Below, in pieces: positions 7,923 through 16,458 of a stretch of DNA of 64,000 nucleotides. The DNA comes from Neorhizobium populisoli (lineage in GTDB: Bacteria; Pseudomonadota; Alphaproteobacteria; Rhizobiales; Rhizobiaceae), in NCBI RefSeq assembly GCF_019430945.1, contig NZ_JAHYCB010000002.1, positions 620,001 through 684,000 of the forward strand. The letters run 5' to 3'. The notes below the pieces were generated by a model, which was not told the origin of the DNA, searched no databases, and worked only from the letters and a program-made list of their open reading frames with translations. Within the stretch, counting starts at the first letter, position 1; each line of letters starts with the position of its first letter. The position numbers and the translations under genes were made by a program.

Positions 7923-8028
7923 AAGAGACTCGGAACAAAAGCAGACCGAAGCGCTGTAGCACCCGGCCGCAGCAAGCGGAAGCGGCATCTGCGATCAGTC
8001 GGAAAATCAACGTTGAAAGGACTTCGCC

Positions 8029-8436
8029 ATGGTGGCGCAGAAGGGCAAGGACCTGCTTTTGAAGGTCGAAAATGGCGGCACGTTCGTGACCGTGGCGGGG
8101 CTGCGATAGAAGCGGCTCGCCTTCAATGCGGAGACCGTCGACATCACCGACGCCGAGAGCGCCGGGCGCTGGCGCGAACTGCTGGGTGGTGCCGGCATGC
8201 AGCGGGCTTCGCTGACCGGTGCCGGCCTGTTCAAGGATCAGGCGAGCGACGCTTTGGTGCGCTCGGCCTTCTTTGCCGGCGGCATTCTGAATTGGCAGGT
8301 GCTGATCCCCGCCTTCGGCACGATCACCGGTCCGTTTCAGGTGACGGCGCTCGAATATTCCGGCGAGCACAATGGCGAGGTGCGGTTCGAACTGGCGCTG
8401 GAATCGGCCGGTAGCCTGTCGTTCGGAGCGCTCTGA
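8029..8436 (+). pseudogene. Major tail protein (GTA gp9-like), interrupted by an in-frame TAG
   Basis: The frame starting at the ATG after GAAAGGA reads MVAQKGKDLLLKV...GTFVTVAGLR, then TAG at 8107-8109, then continues without a break: KRLAFNAETVDITDAESAGR, WRELLGGAGMQRASLTGAG and ends in ELALESAGSLSFGAL. Both halves match the single major tail tube protein of RcGTA/TP901-1 type (about 135 residues), and the TAG replaces a position that is usually Ser or Ala, so one base change (for example TCG to TAG) explains it. A ribosome could restart only at Met near 8197, losing the first 56 residues. Unless an amber suppressor acts, no full-length tail protein is made. A sequencing error is the main alternative. 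Confidence 0.88.
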
Positions 8437-8783
8437 TGCTTGCCGGCGGAAGGGCGAACCGCAGGCGCGGCGAAGTGGAGGCGGTGATCGACGGCGAGCG
8501 CCGGGTTCTCTGCCTGACCCTCGGCGCCTTGGCGGAGCTGGAAACGGCCTTCGCGACAGGGGACCTCAATGGTTTGGCCGAACGGTTTTCCGCCGGCCGG
8601 CTGAAGGCCGCCGACATGATCCGCCTGATCGGCGCCGGCCTTCGCGGCGGCGGCAATCTCTTCTCCGACGACGAGGTGGCCGCGATGAGCATCGAGGGCG
8701 GCCTGGCCGGTTCGGCACGCATCGTCGGCGACCTGCTCGTCGCGACATTCGGCGCTCCGGAGGACGCCGCACCAAACCCTTGA
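8436..8783 (+). CDS. GTA gp10-like protein (tail assembly chaperone, PF11836 type)
   Basis: A 115-residue protein with the signature RRGEVEAVIDGERRVLCLTL and LGALAELETAFATGDL seen in the gene transfer agent gp10 family. These proteins are thought to act with the next small gene as tail assembly chaperones around the tape measure, like gpG/gpGT of lambda. It overlaps the major tail stop by one base and the following gene by four. It is intact although its upstream partner is broken. Confidence 0.85.
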   Translation: MLAGGRANRRRGEVEAVIDGERRVLCLTLGALAELETAFATGDLNGLAERFSAGRLKAADMIRLIGAGLRGGGNLFSDDEVAAMSIEGGLAGSARIVGDLLVATFGAPEDAAPNP

Positions 8784-9040
8784 GAGCCGCAGCGGGCGAG
8801 ACTGCCGATCATCATGAGCCGTTTCCCTGGGACACGGCCCTGCATGTCGGCCTCCACCTGCTGCGGCTTTCGATACGGGATTTTTGGGCGCTCACGCCGC
8901 GGGAATTCAACGCTGCAACCGGCGGACTGAAACCACGGCCTTCAGGATTGGAACGGGTCGGGCTGGAGGCGCTGATGAGGGCGTTTCCGGATGGGGGAGT
9001 TCGCTTGCCTCATGCGGACAGGTCCCCGATCGCGACGTGA
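8780..9040 (+). CDS. Second tail assembly chaperone (GTA gp10.1 / rcc01693-like)
   Basis: An 86-residue frame that begins with a TTG overlapping the gp10 stop. No ATG or GTG is available in frame near the conserved start. The core PWDTALHVGLHLLRLSIRDFW followed by ALTPREFNAATGGL (written in parts: FPWDTALHVGLHLLRL, SIRDFWALTPREFNAA) is the signature of the short phage tail assembly chaperone family named after rcc01693. The C-terminal twenty residues or so are not conserved and may reflect drift of the stop. It lies between gp10 and the tape measure gene, as in RcGTA. Confidence 0.75.
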   Translation: MRAAAGETADHHEPFPWDTALHVGLHLLRLSIRDFWALTPREFNAATGGLKPRPSGLERVGLEALMRAFPDGGVRLPHADRSPIAT

Positions 9041-9105
9041 TTGCCCGTTCCGAAGGTGAGACGGGCAACGGCGCCTATGCTGCGAAGAACATCCGGGAGC
9101 GTCTT

Positions 9106-9675
9106 ATGGAACACGATGAGACTACATTCACCGACACCCTTTCGGGTGCCGAAGCCCTGACCGATGTCATGACAGATCTCGAAATGCGCTCCCAGCGTTT
9201 CGGCGCGGCGCTGACCGGTGCCCTGCGCTCCGCGACGGCCGGCGGCAGAGGTTTGGAAGACGTCCTGCGCGGCCTCGGAAATCGCCTGACCGATATCGCG
9301 CTCGCCACTGGTCTGAAGCCGCTCGAAGGGCTGCTCGGCAATGCCGTCGGAGAACTTGTCGGCAGCTCGCTCGGTGGATTGGTCGGCTCCGTGACGCCTT
9401 TCGCCAATGGCGGCGTCGTGCGTTCTCCGTCGTTTTTTTCCATGGGCGGTTCCTCTGGCGGTCTTGGCCTGATGGGCGAAGCGGGCGCCGAGGCGATCCT
9501 GCCCTTGCGGCGCGGCCCGGATGGCGCGCTGGGGGTTTCCGCGGGCGGGGGCGGTGCGGCGCCACAGATCGTCTTCAACGTCACGGCCACCGATGCCACG
9601 AGCTTCCGCAAGAGCGAGGGGCAGATTTCCGCAATGCTCGCACGCAGCGCGGCGCGCGGACGCAGAGCGCTTTGA
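9106..9675 (+). CDS. Short tail tape measure protein (GTA gp11-like)
   Basis: A 189-residue tape measure, much shorter than those of siphophages (often over 600) but in line with RcGTA gp11. The N-terminal half is helical (LEMRSQRFGAALTGALRSAT, GLEDVLRGLGNRLTDIALA). The conserved Gly-rich segment VTPFANGGVVRSPSFFSMGG then GLMGEAGAEAILPLRRGPDG (ANGGVV...LMGEAGAEAILPL) is the hallmark of the C-terminal domain of tape measures. Codon start is the ATG of MEHDETTF; an in-frame extension upstream overlaps the chaperone gene and is rejected. Tail length scales with this protein, so a short tail is expected. Confidence 0.88.
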   Translation: MEHDETTFTDTLSGAEALTDVMTDLEMRSQRFGAALTGALRSATAGGRGLEDVLRGLGNRLTDIALATGLKPLEGLLGNAVGELVGSSLGGLVGSVTPFANGGVVRSPSFFSMGGSSGGLGLMGEAGAEAILPLRRGPDGALGVSAGGGGAAPQIVFNVTATDATSFRKSEGQISAMLARSAARGRRAL

Positions 9676-9700
9676 CGGCAGGCTTTCAAAGGAGCAGAGA

Positions 9701-10339
9701 ATGAGCAGCTTTCACGAGGTGCGGTTTCCATTGAGGCTGGCGCTCGGCGCGACCGGTGGTCCGGTGCGGCGCACCGATATCGTCAACCTGTCGAATGGGC
9801 GCGAACAGAGAAACCAGCGCTGGCGGGATTCCCGCCGCAGTTACGACGTCGGGACAGGCGTGAAATCGCTCGCCGATCTTTATGCCGTGCTGGAATTTTT
9901 CGAAGCGCGCGGCGGTCAGCTCTATGCTTTCCGTTTTCGCGATCCGCTCGACTGGAAATCCTGTGCGCCGGGCGAGGGCATTTCCTATGAAGACCAGGTC
10001 ATCGGAACGGGGGATGGCATTGCTGCGGCCTTTCAGCTGCTCAAGACCTATTCCGATAACGGTGGCAGCTGGGTACGTCGGATTGCCAAGCCGTCTGCCG
10101 GCAGCGTGGTGGTTTCCGTCGATGGGACGCCGCAACCGGTAACGGCCTTCGACGTCGATCCGGCAACCGGCATGATCTGCTTTGCGGCCGGGCACATCCC
10201 GGCATCCGGCGCCGTTATAAGGGCCGGTTACGAATTCGACGTACCGGTGCGTTTCGATACCGACCGGATCGACGTCAATCTCGCGCATTTCGATGCGGGG
10301 CGCATTCCGACAATTCCGTTGACGGAGGTGCTGGCATGA
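9701..10339 (+). CDS. Distal tail protein, DUF2460 (GTA gp12-like)
   Basis: A 212-residue DUF2460 protein. The motifs SFHEVRFPLRLALGATGGP, DIVNLSNGREQRNQRW and YAVLEFFEARGGQLYAFRFR, followed by DPLDWKS, are strongly conserved in the family. In RcGTA this protein forms the hexameric ring at the distal tail end that anchors the baseplate hub. A very good ribosome site (AAAGGAG) lies seven bases before the ATG. The stop overlaps the next start (ATGA). Intact. Confidence 0.93.
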   Translation: MSSFHEVRFPLRLALGATGGPVRRTDIVNLSNGREQRNQRWRDSRRSYDVGTGVKSLADLYAVLEFFEARGGQLYAFRFRDPLDWKSCAPGEGISYEDQVIGTGDGIAAAFQLLKTYSDNGGSWVRRIAKPSAGSVVVSVDGTPQPVTAFDVDPATGMICFAAGHIPASGAVIRAGYEFDVPVRFDTDRIDVNLAHFDAGRIPTIPLTEVLA

Positions 10340-11211
10340 GGACGATTCCGGCGGCTTTGGCGGAGCATCTGGCCGGCGAGGCGACAACCACCTGCCATTG
10401 CTGGCGGGTCACCCGCCGCGACGGAGCGGTGTTGGGCTTTACCGAACACGATTGCGACCTCACCTTCGGCGGCACGACCTTTTCGGCGGCGAGCGGCTTT
10501 GCCGCGAGCGATGCGGAGGCCGCAACAGGCCTGTCGGCCGGTGCCGATGAGGTGGCGGGAGGCTTTTCCAGCGCAGCGATCCGCGAGGAGGATCTGGCGG
10601 CAGGCCGCTTCGATGGGGCTCGGGTAGAACTGTTCCTCGTCAATTGGGCGATGCCTGAGCAGCATGTGCTGCTGAATGTGCGGGAGATCGGCGAGGTTTC
10701 CCGCGCCGCAGGACAATTCACGGCCGAGCTGCGCAGCCTCTCGCATCGCCTGAACCAGCCGCAGGGCCGCGTCTATGGCCGCCGCTGCGACGCCACTCTG
10801 GGCGATGCGCGTTGCGGCATCGATCTTGCCGCCTGGCGCGGAGAGGGGATCGTGATGGAGATCAGGGATGCAAGCCGGGTCGTCGTTTCCGGGCTATCCG
10901 GTTTCGAGAGCGGTTTCTTTCGGCAGGGATTGTTGACGTTCGCCGATGGACCCTCGGCCGATATCGAAAGTCACGAAAGGATTGCCGGCGGCCTGGCGGA
11001 GCTGATCTTCTGGCTGCCGCTGGAGGAGCTCGTTGTGGCCGGGGCCGGTTTCTCCATCACAGCCGGCTGCGACAAGTCCTTTGCCACCTGCAAGGCACGC
11101 TTTTCCAATCACCTCAATTTTCGAGGCTTCCCGCATGTGCCGGGCACGGATTTCGCCTATTCCTATGCGGACGGAGAGCGGGCCCACGACGGCGGCCCGA
11201 TCTTCGAATGA
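10336..11211 (+). CDS. Baseplate hub protein, DUF2163 (GTA gp13-like)
   Basis: A 291-residue DUF2163/phage_BR0599 protein. Family features are the opening IPAALAEHLAGEATTTCHCW, the FTEHDCDLTFGGTTFSA segment, QPQGRVYGRRCDATLGDARC with paired cysteines, and the C-terminal CDKSFATCKARFSNHLNFRG then GFPHVPGTDF, which contains the conserved Cys pair. In RcGTA it forms part of the hub and carries an iron-sulfur cluster bound by cysteines of this type. It overlaps both neighbours by four bases. Confidence 0.92.
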   Translation: MRTIPAALAEHLAGEATTTCHCWRVTRRDGAVLGFTEHDCDLTFGGTTFSAASGFAASDAEAATGLSAGADEVAGGFSSAAIREEDLAAGRFDGARVELFLVNWAMPEQHVLLNVREIGEVSRAAGQFTAELRSLSHRLNQPQGRVYGRRCDATLGDARCGIDLAAWRGEGIVMEIRDASRVVVSGLSGFESGFFRQGLLTFADGPSADIESHERIAGGLAELIFWLPLEELVVAGAGFSITAGCDKSFATCKARFSNHLNFRGFPHVPGTDFAYSYADGERAHDGGPIFE

Positions 11212-11651
11212 GCGACATAGGCGAAAAGGTCCTGATGCTTGCGGAGGACTGGATCGGCACGCCCTACCGCCATCAGGGCACGTCGAAGGGAATCGGCTGC
11301 GATTGCATCGGCCTGGTTCGCGGCGTGTGGTCCGAACTCTACGGTCAGGAACCGGAGGAGGTGCCGGCTTATGCACCGGACTGGGCGGAGCGCAGTGGCG
11401 AAGACCGGTTGATGAACGCCGCGGAGAGACTGTTCGGCGCGGCACTTCCCGTGACGGAGGCCGAGCCGGGCGATCTGTTGCTTTTCCGCTGGCGGCCGGA
11501 CTGCGCCGCGAAACACGCAGGCATTCTGGCTGGGCCGAACCATTTCATTCACGCCTACGAGCAGACCGCTGTGACGCGTTCGGTCCTGGCACCCTCCTGG
11601 CGGCGGAAGATTGCGGCGGTGCATCGATTTCCAGCCGCAAACCGCAATTGA
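11208..11651 (+). CDS. NlpC/P60 peptidase of the tail tip (GTA gp14-like)
   Basis: A 147-residue cysteine peptidase that would cut peptide cross-links in the recipient cell wall during DNA injection. The catalytic Cys is Cys33 in GIGCDCIGLVRG; the His is His103 in AAKHAGIL, with His112 or His115 possibly completing the triad. AEDWIGTPYRHQG is the family start motif. It overlaps gp13 by four bases. After it comes a 330-base gap before gp15, unlike the tight packing upstream. Confidence 0.92.
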   Translation: MSDIGEKVLMLAEDWIGTPYRHQGTSKGIGCDCIGLVRGVWSELYGQEPEEVPAYAPDWAERSGEDRLMNAAERLFGAALPVTEAEPGDLLLFRWRPDCAAKHAGILAGPNHFIHAYEQTAVTRSVLAPSWRRKIAAVHRFPAANRN

Positions 11652-11718
11652 AAAAAGAGGCGGATTGGCATATCTTGCTGGAGTGGTGAGCGAGGGTGCA
11701 ACCTCGCCCACCGTTTGC

Positions 11719-11808
11719 TTATGTTTTGAAATTGATCCGGACGGTCACTGACCAGCCCGTCCGGGTCACCTTCATAATAAGCGCAATGCTAATCGGCCTG
11801 AGCCTCAT
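11719..11808 (-). CDS. Candidate 29-residue basic peptide, antisense within the GTA cluster
   Basis: On the minus strand a GGAGG site stands eight bases before an ATG that opens a 29-codon frame reading MRLRPISIALIMKVTRTGWS followed by VTVRINFKT. The peptide is basic, with alternating hydrophobic residues that suggest a beta-strand hairpin or membrane-binding peptide. It fills part of the only long gap in the tail operon and runs against it. A longer in-frame extension upstream lacks such a ribosome site. An inverted repeat GCGAGG...CCTCGC lies beyond its stop at about 11,692-11,708. I do not recognise a family. The call rests on the ribosome site and the position. Confidence 0.45.
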   Translation of the reverse strand: MRLRPISIALIMKVTRTGWSVTVRINFKT

Positions 11809-11980
11809 AACACTACCTCCACATTCGAGAGCAGGGCTCCTGCCTGAGCCGGTGTAGCCCGTCTTCACCGGTGCGCCGGCTGGTGTGGCGCCTGCTGCTT
11901 GTGCTCTCCAACTCCCCACACGCTATCACGCTTTTTACGCGCATCCAGCGGTATTCGCCGGATGGTTGCGAGGTATTTCC

Positions 11981-14900
11981 ATGGCCACCATTCTCCTTCA
12001 GGCTGCCGGTGCCACACTTGGCGGTATGTTCGGCCCAGTCGGCGCAATTCTGGGGCGTGCGGCAGGCGCATTGGCCGGTAGCATGGTCGATCGGACGCTG
12101 ATCGGTGGCGGCTCCACGGTCTCCGGGCCGCGGCTCGCCACCGCACGCATTGCGGGTGCCGACGAAGGCACGGCGGTCAGCCGGATTTACGGTACGGCGC
12201 GTATCGGTGGCACGCTGATCTGGGCCACGCGGTTCGAGGAAGAGGTGACGCGCGAACGCTCCGGCGCCAAGGCGACCGGGCCGCGTGTCGAGACTTTCCG
12301 TTATTTCGCCAACATCGCCGTCGGGCTTTGCGAGGGGCCGATTGCTGGTGTGCGGCGGGTCTGGGCGGACGGCCGTGAACTCGACCTGACGGCTTATGAG
12401 ATGCGCGTCTACCGTGGCGACGAAGAACAGCTTCCCGATCCGCTGATCGAGGCGAAACAGGGGGAAGGCAATGCCCCGGCCTATCGTGGGCTTGCCTATG
12501 TCGTCTTCGAGCACCTGCCGCTCGACACCTTCGGCAACCGCATCCCGTTGCTTCAGTTCGAAGTGCTGCGGCCGGTCGGACAGCTGGAAAGCCAGATCCG
12601 CGCGGTGACGATCATTCCCGGCGCCACCGAACATGGCTATGCGACCGTGCCGGTGACGGAAAAGACGGGAGAGGGCAGTGCCCGTATTCTGAACCGCAAT
12701 GTGCTGACCGCGTCGACCGACTGGCAGGCCTCGCTCGACGAGCTTCAGGCGCTCTGCCCGAACCTGAAAAGCGTCGCGCTGGTCGTCTCCTGGTTCGGCA
12801 CGGATTTGCGGGCCGGGCACTGCCGCATCGTGCCAGGCGTGGAAGTTGCCTCTCGTGAAGACGAAAGCGTGGAATGGTCGGTGGCCGGTCTGCCGCGGGC
12901 GGATGCCCGTCTCGTCAGCCAGAACGGCGGCCCGGCCTATGGCGGAACACCGAGCGATGCGAGTGTCCGGCAGGCGATCGCCGATCTCAATGCACGCGGC
13001 CTGGAGGTCTATCTCTACCCGTTCGTGATGATGGATATCCCCGCCGGCAACGGTCTGCCCGATCCGCATGGCGGCGCGGAACAGGCTGCCTATCCCTGGC
13101 GTGGACGAATTTCCTGTTTTCCCGGCCCGCTGCAGCCGCATACCGCCGATAAGACAGGCGTTGCGCGAATGCAGGTTGAGGCCTTTGCCGAAGGTGCCGA
13201 CGGGTATCGCCGGATGGTGATGCACTATGCCGAGATGGCGCAGGCAGCGGGTGGCGTGGAGGGCTTTATCATCGGCTCGGAACTACGTGGCCTGACGCAG
13301 CTTCGCGACGAGGCGGGTAACTTTCCGTTTGTCGAGACACTGGTGACCTTGGCTGCCGATGTGCGGGCCGTGGTCGGACCGCATACAAGGCTGACCTACG
13401 GTGCCGACTGGAGCGAATATTTCGGATATCACCCGCAGGACGGCTCGGGGGATGTTTTCTTCCATCTCGACCCTCTCTGGGCCTCGCCGAATATCGACGC
13501 GGTCGGCATCGACAATTACATGCCGCTCGCCGACTGGCGGGACGACGATCTTGCCCAGGAAAATCCGGACGGCTTCCGGCTTGCCGACGACTGCAGGGCG
13601 ATGGCGTCGCAGATTGCCGCCGGTGAAGGTTACGACTGGTATTATGCCAGCGCTGCGGACCGGCAGACCCGGCAACGCACGCCGATTACCGATGGCCTTG
13701 CCGGAAAGCCCTGGGTGTTTCGCTACAAGGACCTCGAAAACTGGTGGTCTAGCCCCCACCACGATCGCATCGGCGGTGTGGAAAACCCGCAGCCGACCGT
13801 CTGGCAGCCGCGTCAGAAACCGATCTGGTTCACCGAACTCGGTTGCCCAGCGGTGGACAAGGGCGCCAACCAGCCGAACGTCTTCATCGACCCGAAATCG
13901 GCGGAAAGTGCCGCTCCCTATTTCTCCAGCCTCAGCCGTTCCGACAGCATGCAGCGACGCTTTCTGGAGGCGCATCACGATTGGTGGCAGGGCGCGGAGG
14001 CACCCGCCGGCATGGTCGCTCGGGACCGCATCTTCGTCTGGACCTGGGACGCCCGTCCCATGCCAGCCTTTCCAAACGACCTTTTGGTCTGGCGCGAGGG
14101 GGATAACTGGCGTACCGGCCACTGGCTGAACGGCCGGCTCGGCGGCACGACGCTCGCGGATGCGATCGCGGCAATCCTGGCCGAACACGGGTTTGCCGAT
14201 TTCGACGTCTCGGCCGTCAGCGGCGATCTTATCGGTTACGTCCAGGGTGAACTCACCTCGGCGCGGGCACTTCTGGAGCCGCTGCTCGAGGCGTTCCAGA
14301 TCGATGTCGCCGAACACGACGGCCGGCTGCATTTCCGCTCGCGGCTGAAGGCAAGCCTGCCACCCAGGGAGGTTGCCGTCGTCGCCGATATCGACGGCGA
14401 GCCGCTCTGGAGCGAAGGCCGCGGCCATGACAGCGATTTCGCCGCCGAAGCGGTGCTGACCTCCTACAATCCCCGGCTGGACTACGAACAGGCGAGCATG
14501 CGGTCGCGAAAGGCGAGGGCGGAAAGCCGGCGCACGTTGGGTTACGACCTGCCGGCCGTGCTGTCCGAAGAAACCGCGCTCGTTGCCGTCGAAAGCCTGC
14601 TTCGGACACAACGCATCGGCAGGCGGACCATAAGCTTCGCCATCTCGCCCGCCGAAATCGCGCTCACGCCGGGAGATACGGTGAGACTGGCGCTGCCGGA
14701 CGCGCCCGGAGCCGACTGTACCTTCATCGTGGAACGGGCAGAGGACGGCGCGGTACGGCGGATCGAAGCACGCCATCATGCACCGCTCGCGCCGGTCAAC
14801 TACGCGGTCGAAAGCGGACGCAGGGACGGCGGAAGCAATCCGGCCGGTGCCTTCTCGCCGATCGTCCATTTTCTCGATCTACCGCGGTTTTCATCGGATA

Positions 14901-15781
14901 CGCCGAGCAGTTTTGCGCGCATTGCAGCGTTTTCCCGGCCATGGCGGCGCATGGCGGTTTCGTCGTCGCCCGGCACGGAAGGATATCGCAGCCGCACTCT
15001 GCTGGAGCGCCCCGCCCGGATCGGCGTCCTGACGGTACCGCTGGAGCCGGGCGTTACCGGCCGTTTTGATCGATCCGGATCGCTCGAACTCGACCTCCAT
15101 TTCGGCGGCCTGTCTTCGGCCGGGGAACTGCCCGTCCTAAACGGCGACAATCGCATCGCGGTGAAGGCCGCGAACGATACATGGGAGATCATCGGGTTTG
15201 CGACGGCAGAAGAGGTCGTGCCGAGCCGCTGGCGTTTGACCAACCTGCTTCGCGGCCTGGCCGGTACCGAGGATGCGATGCAAGCCGGCGCCGCGACAGG
15301 CGCTGCGGTCGTGGTGCTCGACGAGGCCGTCATGCCGCTTGGGTTGACCGCGGAAGAGCGCGGTCTGCCGATGAACTGGATCGTCGAAAGCTTGGGCCAG
15401 TCCGGCGGTCGTTTCGGCCCCCGCGGTTTTGCAGGCGGCACGCGCGCCGAGACGCCGCTTTCGCCGGTCCATATCCGGGGTGAGAAGGCTGTCGACGGCG
15501 ATATCCGTCTGACCTGGATACGGCGTGGGCGGGTCGAGGCTGACGACTGGAACGGCAGCGACATCCCGCTCGACGAAGCGGATGAGCGCTATCGCATCGA
15601 GGTGCTGGATGGGACCGCCGTCAAACGCTCGGCAGAGGTGACTTCGTCGGTTTTCGTCTATTCCGCCGCTCAGCAGATTGCCGATTTCGGCACCACTCAA
15701 ACAGGCATTTCCTTGCGCATTCGCCAGATGGGCCGCGCCGTGCCGCTCGGCATTCCGGCCGAGGCGCAGATTCTATTTTAG
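11981..15781 (+). CDS. Host-specificity/megatron tail fibre protein with TIM-barrel domain (GTA gp15-like)
   Basis: A 1266-residue protein, the length of RcGTA gp15. I start at MATILLQAAGATLGGMFGP, with GAGG upstream; earlier in-frame codons look non-coding. The N-terminal hydrophobic GGMFGPVGAILGRAAGALAG is shared by all homologues. Roughly residues 430-730 form the GTA TIM-barrel-like domain (ALVVSWFGTDL near 265 opens the preceding region; YGADWSEYFGYHPQDG, WFTELGCPAVDKG and WTWDARPMPAFP lie inside it). The C-terminal half is the phage tail protein 3/fibre region. It attaches to the recipient surface and forms the central hub. No frameshift or stop is seen despite the broken major tail gene. 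Confidence 0.93.
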   Translation: MATILLQAAGATLGGMFGPVGAILGRAAGALAGSMVDRTLIGGGSTVSGPRLATARIAGADEGTAVSRIYGTARIGGTLIWATRFEEEVTRERSGAKATGPRVETFRYFANIAVGLCEGPIAGVRRVWADGRELDLTAYEMRVYRGDEEQLPDPLIEAKQGEGNAPAYRGLAYVVFEHLPLDTFGNRIPLLQFEVLRPVGQLESQIRAVTIIPGATEHGYATVPVTEKTGEGSARILNRNVLTASTDWQASLDELQALCPNLKSVALVVSWFGTDLRAGHCRIVPGVEVASREDESVEWSVAGLPRADARLVSQNGGPAYGGTPSDASVRQAIADLNARGLEVYLYPFVMMDIPAGNGLPDPHGGAEQAAYPWRGRISCFPGPLQPHTADKTGVARMQVEAFAEGADGYRRMVMHYAEMAQAAGGVEGFIIGSELRGLTQLRDEAGNFPFVETLVTLAADVRAVVGPHTRLTYGADWSEYFGYHPQDGSGDVFFHLDPLWASPNIDAVGIDNYMPLADWRDDDLAQENPDGFRLADDCRAMASQIAAGEGYDWYYASAADRQTRQRTPITDGLAGKPWVFRYKDLENWWSSPHHDRIGGVENPQPTVWQPRQKPIWFTELGCPAVDKGANQPNVFIDPKSAESAAPYFSSLSRSDSMQRRFLEAHHDWWQGAEAPAGMVARDRIFVWTWDARPMPAFPNDLLVWREGDNWRTGHWLNGRLGGTTLADAIAAILAEHGFADFDVSAVSGDLIGYVQGELTSARALLEPLLEAFQIDVAEHDGRLHFRSRLKASLPPREVAVVADIDGEPLWSEGRGHDSDFAAEAVLTSYNPRLDYEQASMRSRKARAESRRTLGYDLPAVLSEETALVAVESLLRTQRIGRRTISFAISPAEIALTPGDTVRLALPDAPGADCTFIVERAEDGAVRRIEARHHAPLAPVNYAVESGRRDGGSNPAGAFSPIVHFLDLPRFSSDTPSSFARIAAFSRPWRRMAVSSSPGTEGYRSRTLLERPARIGVLTVPLEPGVTGRFDRSGSLELDLHFGGLSSAGELPVLNGDNRIAVKAANDTWEIIGFATAEEVVPSRWRLTNLLRGLAGTEDAMQAGAATGAAVVVLDEAVMPLGLTAEERGLPMNWIVESLGQSGGRFGPRGFAGGTRAETPLSPVHIRGEKAVDGDIRLTWIRRGRVEADDWNGSDIPLDEADERYRIEVLDGTAVKRSAEVTSSVFVYSAAQQIADFGTTQTGISLRIRQMGRAVPLGIPAEAQILF

Positions 15782-15803
15782 GTCAACCGAAGGAGACAAA
15801 ATC

Positions 15804-16013
15804 ATGGATGGAATGAAGTTCTGGTACCAGTCGAAAACCGTCTGGGGCGCGCTGATCGCAGTCGCCGCATCGGTGCTGCAGGCGGCGGGAATCGAGATCG
15901 GCAGCGATATTCAGGCCGATCTAGCGGAGATCGCGGTAACCCTTGCCGGCGCGGCCGGCGGGCTCCTGGCGATCTACGGGCGTATCACCGCAGCGAGCGG
16001 AATCAGGGGATAG
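15804..16013 (+). CDS. Holin-like small membrane protein
   Basis: A 69-residue protein with an aromatic/basic start (MKFWYQSKTVWGALIAVAAS) and two hydrophobic segments (about residues 14-28 and 43-60), the second ending in LLAIYGRITAASGI. Small proteins of this form (WYxSKTVWGA ... GxLxAIYGR) accompany endolysins in rhizobial prophages and are usually called holins. An AAGGAGA ribosome site precedes the ATG. It is the last gene of the cluster. Holin function is inferred from size, topology and neighbours. Confidence 0.65.
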   Translation: MDGMKFWYQSKTVWGALIAVAASVLQAAGIEIGSDIQADLAEIAVTLAGAAGGLLAIYGRITAASGIRG

Positions 16014-16133
16014 TGACCACCTGAACGCCAGCGTTACCGAGCATTCATTTGCCATTCAGCAGCCTTTGGCTACATAATCCATCACATGCTTTGGATATGG
16101 CATCCGTTGTCTTCTGAGTGGAATTTTTAAACC

Positions 16134-16400
16134 ATGGCGCGACTGCCGATCATCGCGATACTGGCCGCCGGCATAGCCGGTTTTGCCGGCTTTCAGCCGG
16201 AACGGGCAGCCGCGCTTGATTACCTCGTCTTCGTTTCAGGCGATTGCGGCTCGGCCGCTTCCCGCGTCGTGCGTGAAACGGGCGGCGAGCTTCTGTCGGC
16301 CCAGCCGGGGGCCGACGGCCAGACCTGCACGGTGACGGTTCTCATTCAGGGCAAGGGCAATGAACGGCCGCGCAAGGTGACCAAGACGGTTCCCATGTAA
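16134..16400 (+). CDS. feuN: FeuN-like periplasmic modulator of FeuPQ
   Basis: An 88-residue exported protein: a signal peptide (IIAILAAGIAGFAGF ... AAA cleavage region, residues 5-28) followed by a short domain with two cysteines (GDCGSAASRVVRE and GQTCTVTVLIQG), which may form a disulfide. In Sinorhizobium meliloti a small exported protein, FeuN, is encoded directly upstream of feuP-feuQ and restrains the FeuQ kinase; its loss is lethal unless the kinase system is also lost. Size, export signal and position match here. I assign the name by context; sequence identity to FeuN was not checked. Confidence 0.72.
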   Translation: MARLPIIAILAAGIAGFAGFQPERAAALDYLVFVSGDCGSAASRVVRETGGELLSAQPGADGQTCTVTVLIQGKGNERPRKVTKTVPM

Positions 16401-16458
16401 GCGGTCCGGATGTAAATGGCGCCCGATAGGGTTCCAGCAGACGGATTTCGAAAAGCAC

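Noticed and set aside
11719..11919. A 66-codon version of the minus-strand small frame
   Set aside because: The upstream extension lacks a ribosome site, while the internal ATG has GGAGG at the right distance.
1..16013. A complete, active prophage
   Set aside because: No integrase, repressor, replication gene, terminase or attachment repeats are seen, gene content matches the GTA pattern, and the major tail gene is interrupted.
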